Origin: Arthrobacter sp. M4
Lineage (GTDB): Bacteria; Actinomycetota; Actinomycetes; Actinomycetales; Micrococcaceae
Assembly (NCBI RefSeq): GCF_020251205.1
Contig: NZ_JAIWYX010000005.1
Location: forward strand, 286,991 to 350,990
Direction of reading: 5' to 3'
Length of the DNA stretch: 64,000 bases
Part shown: positions 32,692 through 41,880 of the stretch, one piece after another
Layout: each line of letters begins with the position of its first letter
Numbering within the stretch: the first letter of the stretch is position 1
Program-made: the position numbers and the translations under genes
The notes under the pieces: model-generated
Databases searched by the model: none
What the model was told of the DNA's origin: nothing
Seen by the model: only the letters and a program-made list of their open reading frames with translations

Positions 32692-34499
32692 GTGGCTCCC
32701 TGCGCCAACTGCTGCGCTCCCCGCTCTTCCTGGTCGTCGCCGTCGTCGTTCTGTGGTTCTCCGCAGCTTTCCTGATCTACCCAAGCGCTAAGGTCCTCAC
32801 CACAGTGTTCGCCCCGGAAGGTGAGTTCAGCTTCAGTGCCATCCAGAGGCTTCTCTCCTCGGAACGGGCCATGGACTCGCTTCGGAACAGTTTTGTGCTC
32901 GCCCTGGTGCTCTCAATGACGGTGAACGCTGTTGGCATCGCCATCGTGCTCATCACGCGGTACTTCGATGTCAAGGGTTCACGGATGCTGTGGCTTGGCT
33001 ACGCGACAACCCTCGTCTATGGCGGCATCGTGCTCGTGGCAGGGTACAAGGTCATTTACGGCGAGCACGGTTTCGTCACGAAGCTCCTTCAGGGACTCAT
33101 CCCCGGCCTCGACCCGGCATGGTTTTCCGGCATGTTCGCCGTCGTGTTCGTGATGACATTCGCGACCACCGGCAACCACCTCCTGTTCCTCGGAAACGCC
33201 TTGGCGAAGGTAGATCACCAGACCATTGAAGCTGCCCGGATGATGGGCGCCTCGGAGTGGACTGTGTTGCGCAAGGTGGTCATGCCGACGCTGATGCCCA
33301 CGGTTTACGCGCTCACTATCCTCACCTTCCTTGGCGGCCTCGGCGCCCTCGCGGCGCCCCAAGTCCTGGGCGGAAAGGATTTCCAGACGATCACACCGAT
33401 GATCCTCACGTTCGCCAATGCCCCGAGCTCCCGCGACCTCGCAGCGACGCTCGCGCTGATCCTCGGTTTCGCCACCATTGCATTGTTGGCTGTGCTCAAC
33501 CGGCTCGAAAAGGGCGGAACGTACTTCTCGGTCTCGAAGGTCCCCACGGTCCTGCAACGGCAACGAATCCGGAACCCCCTGGCAAACGCCGCCATCCACG
33601 TGCTCGCCTATGCGCTCTTCGGGGTCTATGCCATCCCGCCCGTGCTCATAGTGCTGTTCTCCTTCACGAACGCCTCCGCGATCCAGAGCGCCACCCTGGG
33701 CTGGGACAGCTTCACCTTTGCGAACTATGCGCGGGTCCTCACCGATTACACCGCCATCTGGCCGTTCCTTGTAAGCATCGGCTACAGCGCCGTCGCTACA
33801 GTTGTGGTGGTTTTCGGGCTGCTCTTCGTCGCCCGGATTCTGCAACGCTTCCGCGGACCCGTCACGGCCGCCATCGAATACGTCCTCCACATTCCGTGGA
33901 TCCTGCCCTCCACAATGATCGCCTTGGGGCTCATCCTCGCGTACGACCACGGCGAATGGATCGTCGGCAACATGGTCTTGACGGGGACGGTGGCGATCCT
34001 TGCGATCGCGTACGTCGTCCACAAGATCCCCTTCACCCTCCGTATGCTCAAGGCTACGTTCGCCGGAGTGGACGGGCACCTTGAAGAAGCCGCTTCGATC
34101 CTCGGCGCGGGCTCGTTCGAGACGTTTCGCCGCGTCCTGCTGCCGATAGTCGCACCGACCGCAGCCGCCGTCGCCGCGCTGAACTTCAACAGCCTGCTGG
34201 ATGACTACGACACGGCAGTGTTCCTTGCGCACCCGTTGTACCAGCCGCTCGGAATCGTCATCAAGAACGCCACCAGCGAGGATACGCTCAGCGACGCTAC
34301 AGCCCTTACGTTCGTCTACACCGTGATCCTCATGGTCATCACGGGGGCCACGATGTGGCTCGTCTACGGGCGGGGACTATCGCGCCCCCGGAAGCGCCGC
34401 CGTCGTACATCCGCCCTGCCTGCCACCGCCAAAGCGGGCAGTGAAGCAACCGATCCTACCCAGCCTGCGCGGTCTCTGGCCGGCGCCTCAAAGGAGTGA
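32688..34499 (+). CDS. Fused ABC permease (two BPD_transp_1 domains)
   Basis: 603-residue permease with about 12 hydrophobic helices in two halves. Each half has an EAA loop: IEAARMMGASEWTVLRKVVMPTLMP (about residues 180-205) and LEEAASILGAGSFETFRRVLLPIVAP (about 463-488). Such FbpB/ThiP-like fusions carry both transmembrane subunits in one chain. The C-terminal 40 residues are basic and then Ala/Thr-rich. The ribosome binding site of the GDPD gene overlaps its stop codon. Confidence 0.88.
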   Translation: MSGSLRQLLRSPLFLVVAVVVLWFSAAFLIYPSAKVLTTVFAPEGEFSFSAIQRLLSSERAMDSLRNSFVLALVLSMTVNAVGIAIVLITRYFDVKGSRMLWLGYATTLVYGGIVLVAGYKVIYGEHGFVTKLLQGLIPGLDPAWFSGMFAVVFVMTFATTGNHLLFLGNALAKVDHQTIEAARMMGASEWTVLRKVVMPTLMPTVYALTILTFLGGLGALAAPQVLGGKDFQTITPMILTFANAPSSRDLAATLALILGFATIALLAVLNRLEKGGTYFSVSKVPTVLQRQRIRNPLANAAIHVLAYALFGVYAIPPVLIVLFSFTNASAIQSATLGWDSFTFANYARVLTDYTAIWPFLVSIGYSAVATVVVVFGLLFVARILQRFRGPVTAAIEYVLHIPWILPSTMIALGLILAYDHGEWIVGNMVLTGTVAILAIAYVVHKIPFTLRMLKATFAGVDGHLEEAASILGAGSFETFRRVLLPIVAPTAAAVAALNFNSLLDDYDTAVFLAHPLYQPLGIVIKNATSEDTLSDATALTFVYTVILMVITGATMWLVYGRGLSRPRKRRRRTSALPATAKAGSEATDPTQPARSLAGASKE

Positions 34500-34501
34500 C
34501 C

Positions 34502-35392
34502 ATGTTCGGACAGCCCCGCTTTGCGGAGGTCAACGCACCTCTCAACGCCGCGTTTGCGGCCGCACGCCCGCTCGTGGCGGTCCACCGCGGAACGGGCTTG
34601 GGCACCATAGCGGAGAACACCTCAGCCGCAGTGTCTGCGGCGCTTCGACAGGGTGCGGAGATGGTGGAAATCGACATCGTGCAGTCCACCGACGGCGAGT
34701 TCTTCCTTTTCCACGACGGCTATGAGCCCATGCATTTCGGCCTCAGCCGCAACATCCGGGATATGACGGCAACGGAGATCCGCGCGCTCGAATATCGCTG
34801 GTGCTCCGACGCCGCAGGTGAGCGCTACGGTGTGGCCGAGTTGGCCGACGTCGTGCGCGGGCATCCGGAGGCGCTGTTCAATGTGGACCGCTCATGGTGG
34901 TTCTGGCGTGATCTCCTGCCGGTCCTCGACGGCCTGGACGTCCTGGGCCGGGCGGTGCTCAAGTCCCCTGTGGAGGACGAGTGGCTGGGGTTGCTTGCCT
35001 CGCACCCGGTCAAGCATGCGTTTGCGCCCATGGTGCGAAGCCATGATGACGTGTTGAGGGTCCTGACGGAGCCTGACATCAACACCGTTGGATTCGAACT
35101 GCTGGCCGAGTCCCCGGACCACGAATTCGCCCAGCCCGAGTACCTCGAGTGGCTGCACTCACGGGGCTGCTTCGCGCTACTGAATGCGATTAACCTCAGC
35201 AACCGCGTGCCGCTGTTCTGCGGCTGGGACGACGAGACCTCGGTGCTCTCTGATCCTGATCTCGGCTGGGGCGCGCTGGTGGCCCTGGGCGCTGACATCA
35301 TCCAGACCGACTGGCCTGGCCTGCTTGTGCCATATCGCGATCGCCTCGCGCTGCGAGGGCCGGCACCCGTTGGGCAGGCTCTTGCCCAGTAG
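34502..35392 (+). CDS. Glycerophosphodiester phosphodiesterase family protein
   Basis: 296-residue GDPD (beta/alpha)8 enzyme. Catalytic pattern: His28-Arg in AVHRGTGLGTIAENT with Glu38, EIDIVQSTDGEFFLFHDG with Glu55, Asp57 and general acid His70. These enzymes cleave glycerophosphodiesters to glycerol 3-phosphate and an alcohol. No signal peptide, so it acts in the cytoplasm on imported substrate. ATG at 34502 has AAGGAG five bases upstream. The Trp-rich segment NVDRSWWFWRDLLP is unusual and may shape the substrate pocket. Confidence 0.87.
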   Translation: MFGQPRFAEVNAPLNAAFAAARPLVAVHRGTGLGTIAENTSAAVSAALRQGAEMVEIDIVQSTDGEFFLFHDGYEPMHFGLSRNIRDMTATEIRALEYRWCSDAAGERYGVAELADVVRGHPEALFNVDRSWWFWRDLLPVLDGLDVLGRAVLKSPVEDEWLGLLASHPVKHAFAPMVRSHDDVLRVLTEPDINTVGFELLAESPDHEFAQPEYLEWLHSRGCFALLNAINLSNRVPLFCGWDDETSVLSDPDLGWGALVALGADIIQTDWPGLLVPYRDRLALRGPAPVGQALAQ

Positions 35393-35402
35393 AGTGGTGG
35401 CC

Positions 35403-36446
35403 GTGGCAGGAGTGGGCGAGGGTATCCCGGGGGCATCGCCCCTGGGCGTGCGGATGGACGACGTCGCCGCGCGTGCCCAAGTTTCCCGTGCCACGGTTTC
35501 CCGGGTGCTCATGGGCACTGTCCCTGTGTCCGAAAAGACCCGGGCCAAAGTCCATGCTGCCCTACGCGAACTCGGCTATGTGCCGAACATGATCGCCCAG
35601 GGGCTCGCAGGGGGCCGTTCTGACCTTGTCGGGTTGCTTCTGCGCGGCCCGAGCAACCCTGCCTACGGCCTCTTGCATTCAGAGATCCAAATCCAGGCTG
35701 TAAGGCTGGGACTTCAGCTCATCACCGTTGTTCCGGCGCCTATGGAGCCCAGCGAGGCGGAGTTCGCTGCGCTCCGTCGCCTCCTGGGCCTTCGGGTGGG
35801 AGGGCTTATGGTCTCCACCGGAGTCATCCGCTCAACCGACTTGGAACCTTTCCTGGACACGGTTCCTGTGGTCTCCGTGGGACGCATCGAGGAACACCCC
35901 GGCATCTACGGCGTGAGCTATGACGAAGACACAAACGCTGCGATCGTCGCCGATCGTGTGGCGACGGCCGGACACCGCGCTGCCGCCGTCGTTATTACAG
36001 GCTCGGAACTGTCGACGGCGGAACACCGCCGGGGCCTGGGCATGGCCGCACACCTGGAGGGGCGCGGTGTGGACGTTCACCGGCTGGAGGCCTCCACGTT
36101 CGGCACGCACACGGACTGCTACGACGACGTCGTGGCGCTGAGCCGCGAGGGGCGAGCGACAGCTGCCTTGTTTCCTTCGGATATTCGAGCCCTGGGTTTC
36201 CTCGACCACGCCGACGCGGCGGGCGTGCGCGTTCCGGAAGACCTCTCCGTCACGGGCTTCGATGCGATTATGCCCGGTCTCAATCGCATCGGGCTCGCCT
36301 CCCTTCGGATTCCCGTTGCCCGCGTTGCCGAGCGCGGAGCGGAAGTGATGAAGGAGATGCTCAGAGACCGTGAAAGCGTGCCGGTGAGGCATGAGCGATT
36401 CCCGGGAGAGTTTGTGCCCGGAAGGACGCTTGCCGCACCAAGGTAA
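35403..36446 (+). CDS. LacI-family regulator of the phosphodiester operon
   Basis: 347-residue LacI/GalR regulator: N-terminal HTH MDDVAARAQVSRATVSRVLMG (about residues 18-38) and a periplasmic-binding-protein-like effector domain (about 75-340). The start is uncertain: GTG at 35394 or 35403, or ATG at 35454 directly at the HTH; 35403 is used because it follows a GTGG stretch. Last gene of the operon that begins at 30541; the twin operators at 30429 and 30496 suggest autoregulation. Followed by a strong terminator. Confidence 0.83.
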   Translation: MAGVGEGIPGASPLGVRMDDVAARAQVSRATVSRVLMGTVPVSEKTRAKVHAALRELGYVPNMIAQGLAGGRSDLVGLLLRGPSNPAYGLLHSEIQIQAVRLGLQLITVVPAPMEPSEAEFAALRRLLGLRVGGLMVSTGVIRSTDLEPFLDTVPVVSVGRIEEHPGIYGVSYDEDTNAAIVADRVATAGHRAAAVVITGSELSTAEHRRGLGMAAHLEGRGVDVHRLEASTFGTHTDCYDDVVALSREGRATAALFPSDIRALGFLDHADAAGVRVPEDLSVTGFDAIMPGLNRIGLASLRIPVARVAERGAEVMKEMLRDRESVPVRHERFPGEFVPGRTLAAPR

Positions 36447-36477
36447 AGCGTGGCTGCTTGGAGACAACTTAAAAGGG

Positions 36478-36504
36478 CGAGGCGGGGCGAAACGCCCCGC
36501 CTCG
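36478..36504. terminator. Bidirectional terminator between LacI gene and dctA
   Basis: Perfect 12-bp stem CGAGGCGGGGCG / CGCCCCGCCTCG with loop AAA, 32 bases after the LacI stop and 99 bases past the convergent dctA stop. Preceded by AAAA and followed by TTGG. Confidence 0.8.
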
Positions 36505-36602
36505 TTGGCACCGGTTCGGCTCCCTGCGCCCGACTTTCGGGCTACGTGTTGCGATCGATTTTTGCAGGGTCTGGCTTCTCCGGTGCGGTTTCTAGTCCTG
36601 GC

Positions 36603-37913
36603 TCAGTGGGCCAGGGCTGGCTCGGTCAGCTGAAGCTTCTCCGCCTCAGTGGGTACAAAACCGGTCCTGAGCTCAGCGCGAAGCTTTTCGGTGTCCAGTG
36701 CGCGCTGCCATTTGGCGATGGCGACGCACGAGACGATGTTGCAGACGGTGCTGGTCAGGGCGCGGGCTTCGCTCATGAACCGGTCGATCCCGACGATGAG
36801 GGCGACGCCCGCCACGGGGAGGGTGGGCATTACGGTGAGGGTTGCAATTAGGGCGACGAAGCCACTGCCTGTGACACCGGCAGCGCCTTTGGACGTCAGG
36901 AGCATCATGCCGAGCATCAGGAGGATCTGGTCCCAGCTGAGCTGGATGTCGCAGGCTTGGGCGATGAACATCGATGCCAGTGTGAGGTAGACGGCCGTTC
37001 CGGTGAGGTTGAAGGAGTAACCGGTCGGCACAACGAGTCCCACAACGCCTCGGTCGCAGCCAATCCGCTCGAGCTTGGAGAGGAGGCGGGGCAGCACCGG
37101 TTCGCTCGAGGAGGTTGCCAGGACGATCAGGAACTCATCACGGAAGTATCGCAGGATCTGCCAGAGGCTGAACCCGGTGATCTTGGCGAGGATGCCCAGG
37201 CCGACGACGACGAAGACAATGCAGGCAGTATAGAAGGCGAGGATCAGCATCCCGAGGTTGCCGATCGAGTGGGCGCCGTACTTGCCTACGGTGAACGCCA
37301 TGGCACCGAACGCGCCGATTGGCGCAACCTTCATGAGGTAGCCGAAAATGACGAAAAGCAGCCGGTTGAAGCTATTGACGACGTTGAGGGCGAGCTGTCC
37401 GGGCGCACCGAGCTTGCTGAAGGCAAAGCCGCACAGCAGGGCGATGACGAGCACGGGCAGGACCTCGCCGTCGGCGAAGGCTCCCACGAACGTGTGCGGG
37501 ATGATGTTCAGGAAAAAGTCCACCGGGTTGCTGCTGGGAAGCTGGCCGGTGTACTTCGACGCGACAGAAGAGTCCAGGTGGGTGGGGTCGATGTGCATCC
37601 CTGCTCCCGGCTGGAAGAGGATGACCGCACCGAGGCCGGCGGCCAGTGCCAGGGCCGTGAGGGTGTAGAACAGGCCGAGCGAGCGGAGCAGCGTCGGCCC
37701 CACCTTCTTTGTGTCGGTCAGCGACGTGATTCCGCTGACGATCGTGCAGAACACGATCGGGGCGATCATGAACTTCACGAGCTTGACGAAGCCGTCGCCC
37801 AACGGCTTTAGCGAAGAGCCGAGGTCGGGCCACAGCGCGCCGACGAGGACACCGAGCGCCACGCCGATGAGTACTTGGACATACAGGTGCCCGAGGATGG
37901 ATTTGATCTTCAT
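36603..37913 (-). CDS. dctA: C4-dicarboxylate/proton symporter
   Basis: 436-residue member of the dicarboxylate/amino acid:cation symporter (DAACS) family with about nine hydrophobic segments plus re-entrant loops. Diagnostic: the serine-rich stretch ATSSSEPVLPRLL (about residues 268-280), VVPTGYSFNLTGTAVYLTLASMFIAQA and SKGAAGVTGSGF. Takes up succinate, malate, fumarate and similar acids. Downstream of the PrpF-like gene on the same strand (56-base gap), hence probably cotranscribed and importing a related di- or tricarboxylate. Confidence 0.9.
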   Translation of the reverse strand: MKIKSILGHLYVQVLIGVALGVLVGALWPDLGSSLKPLGDGFVKLVKFMIAPIVFCTIVSGITSLTDTKKVGPTLLRSLGLFYTLTALALAAGLGAVILFQPGAGMHIDPTHLDSSVASKYTGQLPSSNPVDFFLNIIPHTFVGAFADGEVLPVLVIALLCGFAFSKLGAPGQLALNVVNSFNRLLFVIFGYLMKVAPIGAFGAMAFTVGKYGAHSIGNLGMLILAFYTACIVFVVVGLGILAKITGFSLWQILRYFRDEFLIVLATSSSEPVLPRLLSKLERIGCDRGVVGLVVPTGYSFNLTGTAVYLTLASMFIAQACDIQLSWDQILLMLGMMLLTSKGAAGVTGSGFVALIATLTVMPTLPVAGVALIVGIDRFMSEARALTSTVCNIVSCVAIAKWQRALDTEKLRAELRTGFVPTEAEKLQLTEPALAH

Positions 37914-37969
37914 TGAACAACTTCCTTGATTAGCCCCTATCCATGATGACAGGAGCTGGTCGATAAGGG

Positions 37970-39109
37970 CTATGCCGTCAGGGCCGCAGCTCGTGCGACG
38001 TCGATGTCGGCGACGGCAAGATGGCGGGCCGCCCTGTGGAGGGCGACTTCGCTGACGTGGCCGGAATCGTCGGTGACGATTTCAGTGGTGATGACGCCGG
38101 CCGGCGTGCCGATCCGCAGCAGCCGGGTTGCCTGGAGGGCGGCGTGCGCCGGGCCCAGGGCTTTGCCCACCACTGACTCAGGCAGGGCGGAAGCGACAGA
38201 GACCGCAACAGCGGATGTGAGGCCGATCGCGGGGTGGGGCGCGAGCATCGAGAGCATGCGAACCCGGACGTCGTGGCTGTCAGCCGTGATCATTCTTCCG
38301 TCCGAAGCGGTGTAGTCACCGGGGGGTGCCACGACCCCGACCTTCGGCACTGCGTTCTGTGGCGGTTCCTCCGGCTTCCTCAGCCCCATCGCAACAGCTG
38401 CCGATGCCCTGGCGGCGATGAGTTGGTGAAGGTGGTCGCCCAGGTTGCCAGTCATCGATGAGAGGTCGATGCCCAGACCGTCCGCCCGGAGAAAGACCGC
38501 CGGCGCCCCTGCATCGACCATGGTTGCGGCGAACGAGACCGTGCCAACGGTGAGCTGGTCCGCCATGCTCCCTGTCGGCAGGAGCGCACCCGCCGTCTGG
38601 CCCCAGGGGGCGTGGAAGGACAGGCTAACCGGGACGCCGGGGGCCTTGCTCCCCGGAACCCTGGCGTGGCCCGACGTCGGGACGCGACCGCCCGGCGTCG
38701 CAATCGTCCCGCTCAGCACGGCTCCGGTATTGAGGTTGCGCATGCGGACCCGCGTCGTTCCCTCTCCCGGGATGACAATCCCTGACTGAACGGCGTATAG
38801 GGCGATCGCGGTTGCGCAGTTACCGCAATTGGAGCCGAGCTCCACTGTGGGGTCCCCGATCCCTACCTGGGCGAAGAGGTATTCCAGGTCGGCCGAACCG
38901 TCAGGTGTGGCCGTGATGACCGCGGCCTTCGACGTCGTCGAGGTCCCGCCTCCGACGCCGTCCAACTGGCGCGCATCGGTTGCACCGAAGGCATCGGCCA
39001 GCAGTTCGATGACCTCTTCACGGCTACCAGCATGCTGGGCCACGTCCTCGGCATCGAAGAGCCAGCACTTGCTGGTGCCGCCCCTGTACCAGTGACCACG
39101 GAGTTGCAC
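37970..39109 (-). CDS. PrpF-like isomerase (4-oxalomesaconate tautomerase/aconitate isomerase family)
   Basis: 379-residue diaminopimelate epimerase-fold protein. YRGGTSK at the N-terminus, GGGTSTTSKAAVI (active-site Lys), ELGSNCGNCATAIALYAV (active-site Cys) and DAGAPAVFLRA mark the PrpF/GalD/LigU family, which moves double bonds in unsaturated di- and tricarboxylates. GTG at 39109 is preferred because AAGGAG lies six bases upstream; a GTG five codons earlier lacks one. With DctA and a divergent LysR regulator it suggests use of aconitate, an oxalomesaconate or a similar acid. Confidence 0.82.
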   Translation of the reverse strand: MQLRGHWYRGGTSKCWLFDAEDVAQHAGSREEVIELLADAFGATDARQLDGVGGGTSTTSKAAVITATPDGSADLEYLFAQVGIGDPTVELGSNCGNCATAIALYAVQSGIVIPGEGTTRVRMRNLNTGAVLSGTIATPGGRVPTSGHARVPGSKAPGVPVSLSFHAPWGQTAGALLPTGSMADQLTVGTVSFAATMVDAGAPAVFLRADGLGIDLSSMTGNLGDHLHQLIAARASAAVAMGLRKPEEPPQNAVPKVGVVAPPGDYTASDGRMITADSHDVRVRMLSMLAPHPAIGLTSAVAVSVASALPESVVGKALGPAHAALQATRLLRIGTPAGVITTEIVTDDSGHVSEVALHRAARHLAVADIDVARAAALTA

Positions 39110-39235
39110 TTTCTTCTCCTTCACGACTCGTGGTGTTGCGCCTCACAGCGCCTGCTCCCTCTACGATCCGCGACTCGAGGTTTCAGCACAATCACAAGAA
39201 TCTGCACAAAGGTCTACTTTTGCTAAACTCGGGCT

Positions 39236-40174
39236 ATGGCTCTCTTCGATTTGCACAGGCTCCATCTGCTCCGCGAAGTGGGCCGTTCAGGGTCCCTGAC
39301 CTCGGCCGCGACGGCGCTGTCTTTTACGACGTCGGCGGTGTCGCAGCAGATAGCCAAGCTTGAGCACGAAGTGGGTGTTGCGCTGATAGAGCGGCATCCC
39401 AGGGGCGTGGTCCTCACCGATGCCGGCCAGGCACTCCTGCACTACGCGGACCAGATCGACAGGACCATCGAGGCGGCACAAGCGGAAATGGACGAGTTCG
39501 CTGGCCTGCGCCGTGGCCAGTTGCGGGTGGGAACCTTCCCAACGGTTGGTGCCTCGCTCATGCCCGACGTCGTCCTCGCCTTCCGCGCGCGCCACCCGGA
39601 AGTGGCCGTCACCGTGGTCAGCGCCCGCCGCGCCGGCCTCATCGAGCGGCTGAAACGCCGGGACATTGAGCTGACACTGCTCTGGGACTACCCCTGGGAA
39701 CACATCGAGGACCAGGACCTGAACCTCATGCCGCTCATGAACGACCCCACCGTGCTTCTGGTCCCGGCCGATCATCCGCTTGCGACCCGTCGATCCGTAC
39801 GGATCGACTCCCTGCAGGAGCAGGAATGGATCGTCCGCGACGAGCATCCAGTGGCCGACGTCCTCCGCCGCGTCTGCCGTGATGCGGGCTTTGAGCCACG
39901 CATCGCCTTCGCTGCCAACGACTACCAGGAGACTCAGGGCATGGTTGCTGCTGGTATCGGCATCGCCCTTGCACCTCGACTAGCGCTGAGCGCGCTCCGC
40001 CCCGACGTCGTCGCGGTTCCGCTGGCCGGGTCTCCGGCCCGCAGGATCCTTCTCGCTCACCTCAGGAACCGCAGGCTCAGCCCCGCAGCGCAGCAGGCAG
40101 TCTCCGTGTTTCGGTCGACGGCTAAGGGCGCCAAGAACAAGGTGACAGCGGGCGCGGAAGAAATTGTCCGCTAG
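39236..40174 (+). CDS. LysR-family regulator
   Basis: 312-residue LysR regulator: winged HTH (SGSLTSAATALSFTTSAVSQQIAKLE, about residues 18-43) and a type 2 periplasmic-binding fold effector domain (about 93-300). Divergent from the PrpF-like/dctA genes, the standard arrangement for LysR control of the neighbouring operon. Its last four bases overlap the convergent zinc-ribbon gene. Confidence 0.85.
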   Translation: MALFDLHRLHLLREVGRSGSLTSAATALSFTTSAVSQQIAKLEHEVGVALIERHPRGVVLTDAGQALLHYADQIDRTIEAAQAEMDEFAGLRRGQLRVGTFPTVGASLMPDVVLAFRARHPEVAVTVVSARRAGLIERLKRRDIELTLLWDYPWEHIEDQDLNLMPLMNDPTVLLVPADHPLATRRSVRIDSLQEQEWIVRDEHPVADVLRRVCRDAGFEPRIAFAANDYQETQGMVAAGIGIALAPRLALSALRPDVVAVPLAGSPARRILLAHLRNRRLSPAAQQAVSVFRSTAKGAKNKVTAGAEEIVR

Positions 40175-40542
40175 TCTTCCCGGTCAATCTCCAGATAGCT
40201 AAGCCCGCTCAGGTCGAGCCAATAGCGCGTAGGCGTCTCCACCAGTCGCAGCAAAACCCCCTCGCAGTCGCGGCAACGGACCACGATGCCGGGCGCGTCG
40301 GTGAATACCACGGCCTCGCCGAAAGCTTTGATCGAGCCGCAGTGCCTGCAGCGTCCAAGGGCGGCAATGATGTCTATGCGGAACACTTCGGATAATGCTC
40401 CCGCGACGGCATTGCCGTCTACGTGCGTGATGGGGTCGTGCGCGGCTCCCGCGATGTCCTGGTCCAGGGCTTCCTCTGCGCGGGGGTCTTCAGCCTGGGG
40501 ATCCTCGGCGTCCGGACCAGGGAAGTGCTTGGCGTCGTTCAT
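40171..40542 (-). CDS. DUF6510-like zinc-ribbon protein
   Basis: 123-residue protein with two Cys pairs, CRHCGSIKAFGEAVV and VRCRDCEGVLLRLVE (CxxC...CxxC, about residues 67-95), a zinc-ribbon, and an acidic N-terminal third rich in Asp/Glu/Ala. The block VDGNAVAGALSEVF is conserved in this actinobacterial family. ATG at 40542 overlaps the reductase stop (ATGA) with GGGAG eight bases upstream; a longer frame start was rejected. Always near sulfite-oxidase-like genes in my recollection; function unknown. Confidence 0.75.
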   Translation of the reverse strand: MNDAKHFPGPDAEDPQAEDPRAEEALDQDIAGAAHDPITHVDGNAVAGALSEVFRIDIIAALGRCRHCGSIKAFGEAVVFTDAPGIVVRCRDCEGVLLRLVETPTRYWLDLSGLSYLEIDRED

Positions 40543-41276
40543 CGGATCGCTCCCGTCCCGCCAAAGCGCTCGGTTTTGATCGATGCCTCGGGATAACCCG
40601 CGGTCACCAGCCAATCCGCCACCGTCTCTACGAAGACTGTCTGTCCGCAGACAAAAACATCGGGTTTCAGGTCCACTGGAAGGACCCTTGCCAAAAGGGT
40701 CTCGGCGGTTAGGCGCGCTGGAGGCGTTGGCCAGCCCTCCGGCGTCGAGCGCGTGTAGACGTACGCAACCATGAGCCTGCCCGACTCTTTATTCAGGCGA
40801 TGCAGTTCCTCCCGGTAGAACACCGTCTCGGGCGACTTGAGCGAATAGAGCAGCCGGAACTGGGAAGGGTTATCGGAAGCCTCGTGCGCTCGGATCATCG
40901 ACATGAGCGGCACGACGCCGGACCCGCCCGCGATCAGTTGGACCGGGTTGACGTTGGCAGGCCGCCAAACGAACCAGCCACCCACCGGGCCGCGGATTTC
41001 CAACTGGTCCCCAACGGCCAGGTCCCTGACCAGGAAAGGCGATACTTCGCCGTCGGGCAGTTCATCAACGGTGATCTCAAGGTGCTCGTCCATGCCAGCC
41101 GATGCCACGGAGTAAGAGCGAACGGCTGTGTATCCGTCGTCGGCCGTGAGCCGGATGTCGATGTGCTGGCCGGCGACGTTGCCCATCAGGCCGTCCACGC
41201 GGAGTCCAATTGTCCGGGCGGTGGCGTTCTCCTGGACCCCGCTGACCACCTCGGCGACGCGCCACACGGAACTCAC
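40539..41276 (-). CDS. FAD/NAD(P)-binding ferredoxin-reductase-type protein
   Basis: 245-residue FNR-family oxidoreductase without a ferredoxin domain. FAD motif RSYSVAS (about residue 55), pyridine nucleotide motif GGSGVVPLMSMIR (about 117-129) and the C-terminal DVFVCGQ. GTG at 41276 is chosen: GAGGT lies seven bases upstream, overlapping the stop region of the previous gene. It sits between the sulfite-oxidase-like and zinc-ribbon genes and probably passes electrons to or from the molybdoenzyme. Confidence 0.8.
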   Translation of the reverse strand: MSSVWRVAEVVSGVQENATARTIGLRVDGLMGNVAGQHIDIRLTADDGYTAVRSYSVASAGMDEHLEITVDELPDGEVSPFLVRDLAVGDQLEIRGPVGGWFVWRPANVNPVQLIAGGSGVVPLMSMIRAHEASDNPSQFRLLYSLKSPETVFYREELHRLNKESGRLMVAYVYTRSTPEGWPTPPARLTAETLLARVLPVDLKPDVFVCGQTVFVETVADWLVTAGYPEASIKTERFGGTGAIR

Positions 41277-41286
41277 GGCAGCGACC

Positions 41287-41880
41287 TCACGAGTAGCGTT
41301 CCTCGCGCCATGGATTGCCGTGGAGATGGTAGCCATTCGATTCCCAGAACCCAGGAACGTCTTCGCCCGTCAATTCCAGCCCATGCACCCACTTGGCGCT
41401 CTTCCAGAAGTACAAATGCGGTACGAGCAGCCGGGCTGGTCCGCCATGGGCTCGTTCCAATGGTTTGCCGTCGAATTCCCAGGCCACCCACGCCTTGCCT
41501 CCAAGCAAATCCCATAATGGGACGTTGGTTGTATAGCCGCCGTAGGAATGCGCGGTGGCGAAGTCGCTGCTTGTTTCCACACTTTCGAAGAGGGTGTCCA
41601 AAGAAACCCCGCGCCACATTGTTCCCAACTTCGACCAACTGGTCACACAGTGAATATCCGTGGTGAATTCTTCCTGCGGCAATTCCATGAATTCATCCCA
41701 GGACCAGGAGAGTCGCTGGCCGTTCTCTGGAGCAATGAAGAATTCCCACTTGTCGGTTGGGATAACGGGAGCAGGGCCGGCCGTAAGCACCGGAAAATCC
41801 CGTGTCTCATGCTGACCAGGAGGCAAGGCAGGATTTTCGGACTGCCGCCGTCCACGAAAACCAGAAGAAATGATTCCCAC
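41287..41880 (-). CDS. Sulfite oxidase-like molybdopterin oxidoreductase
   Basis: 197-residue protein with the core SUOX molybdopterin fold. The molybdenum ligand is Cys78 in DIHCVTSWSKL, and GGYTTNVPL, VAWEFDGKPLERAHGGPARLLVPHLYFWKSAKWV are conserved in MsrP/YedY-like enzymes. No Tat signal is visible, so it is cytoplasmic, unlike MsrP. GTG at 41880 has GGAGG six bases upstream; the longer open frame before it is rejected. First gene of the three-gene operon; the substrate may be sulfite, a sulfoxide or another oxo compound. Confidence 0.82.
   Translation of the reverse strand: MGIISSGFRGRRQSENPALPPGQHETRDFPVLTAGPAPVIPTDKWEFFIAPENGQRLSWSWDEFMELPQEEFTTDIHCVTSWSKLGTMWRGVSLDTLFESVETSSDFATAHSYGGYTTNVPLWDLLGGKAWVAWEFDGKPLERAHGGPARLLVPHLYFWKSAKWVHGLELTGEDVPGFWESNGYHLHGNPWREERYS

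Noticed and set aside
36957..37811. 284-residue plus-strand open frame opposite dctA
   Set aside because: Antisense shadow of a well-supported transporter gene.
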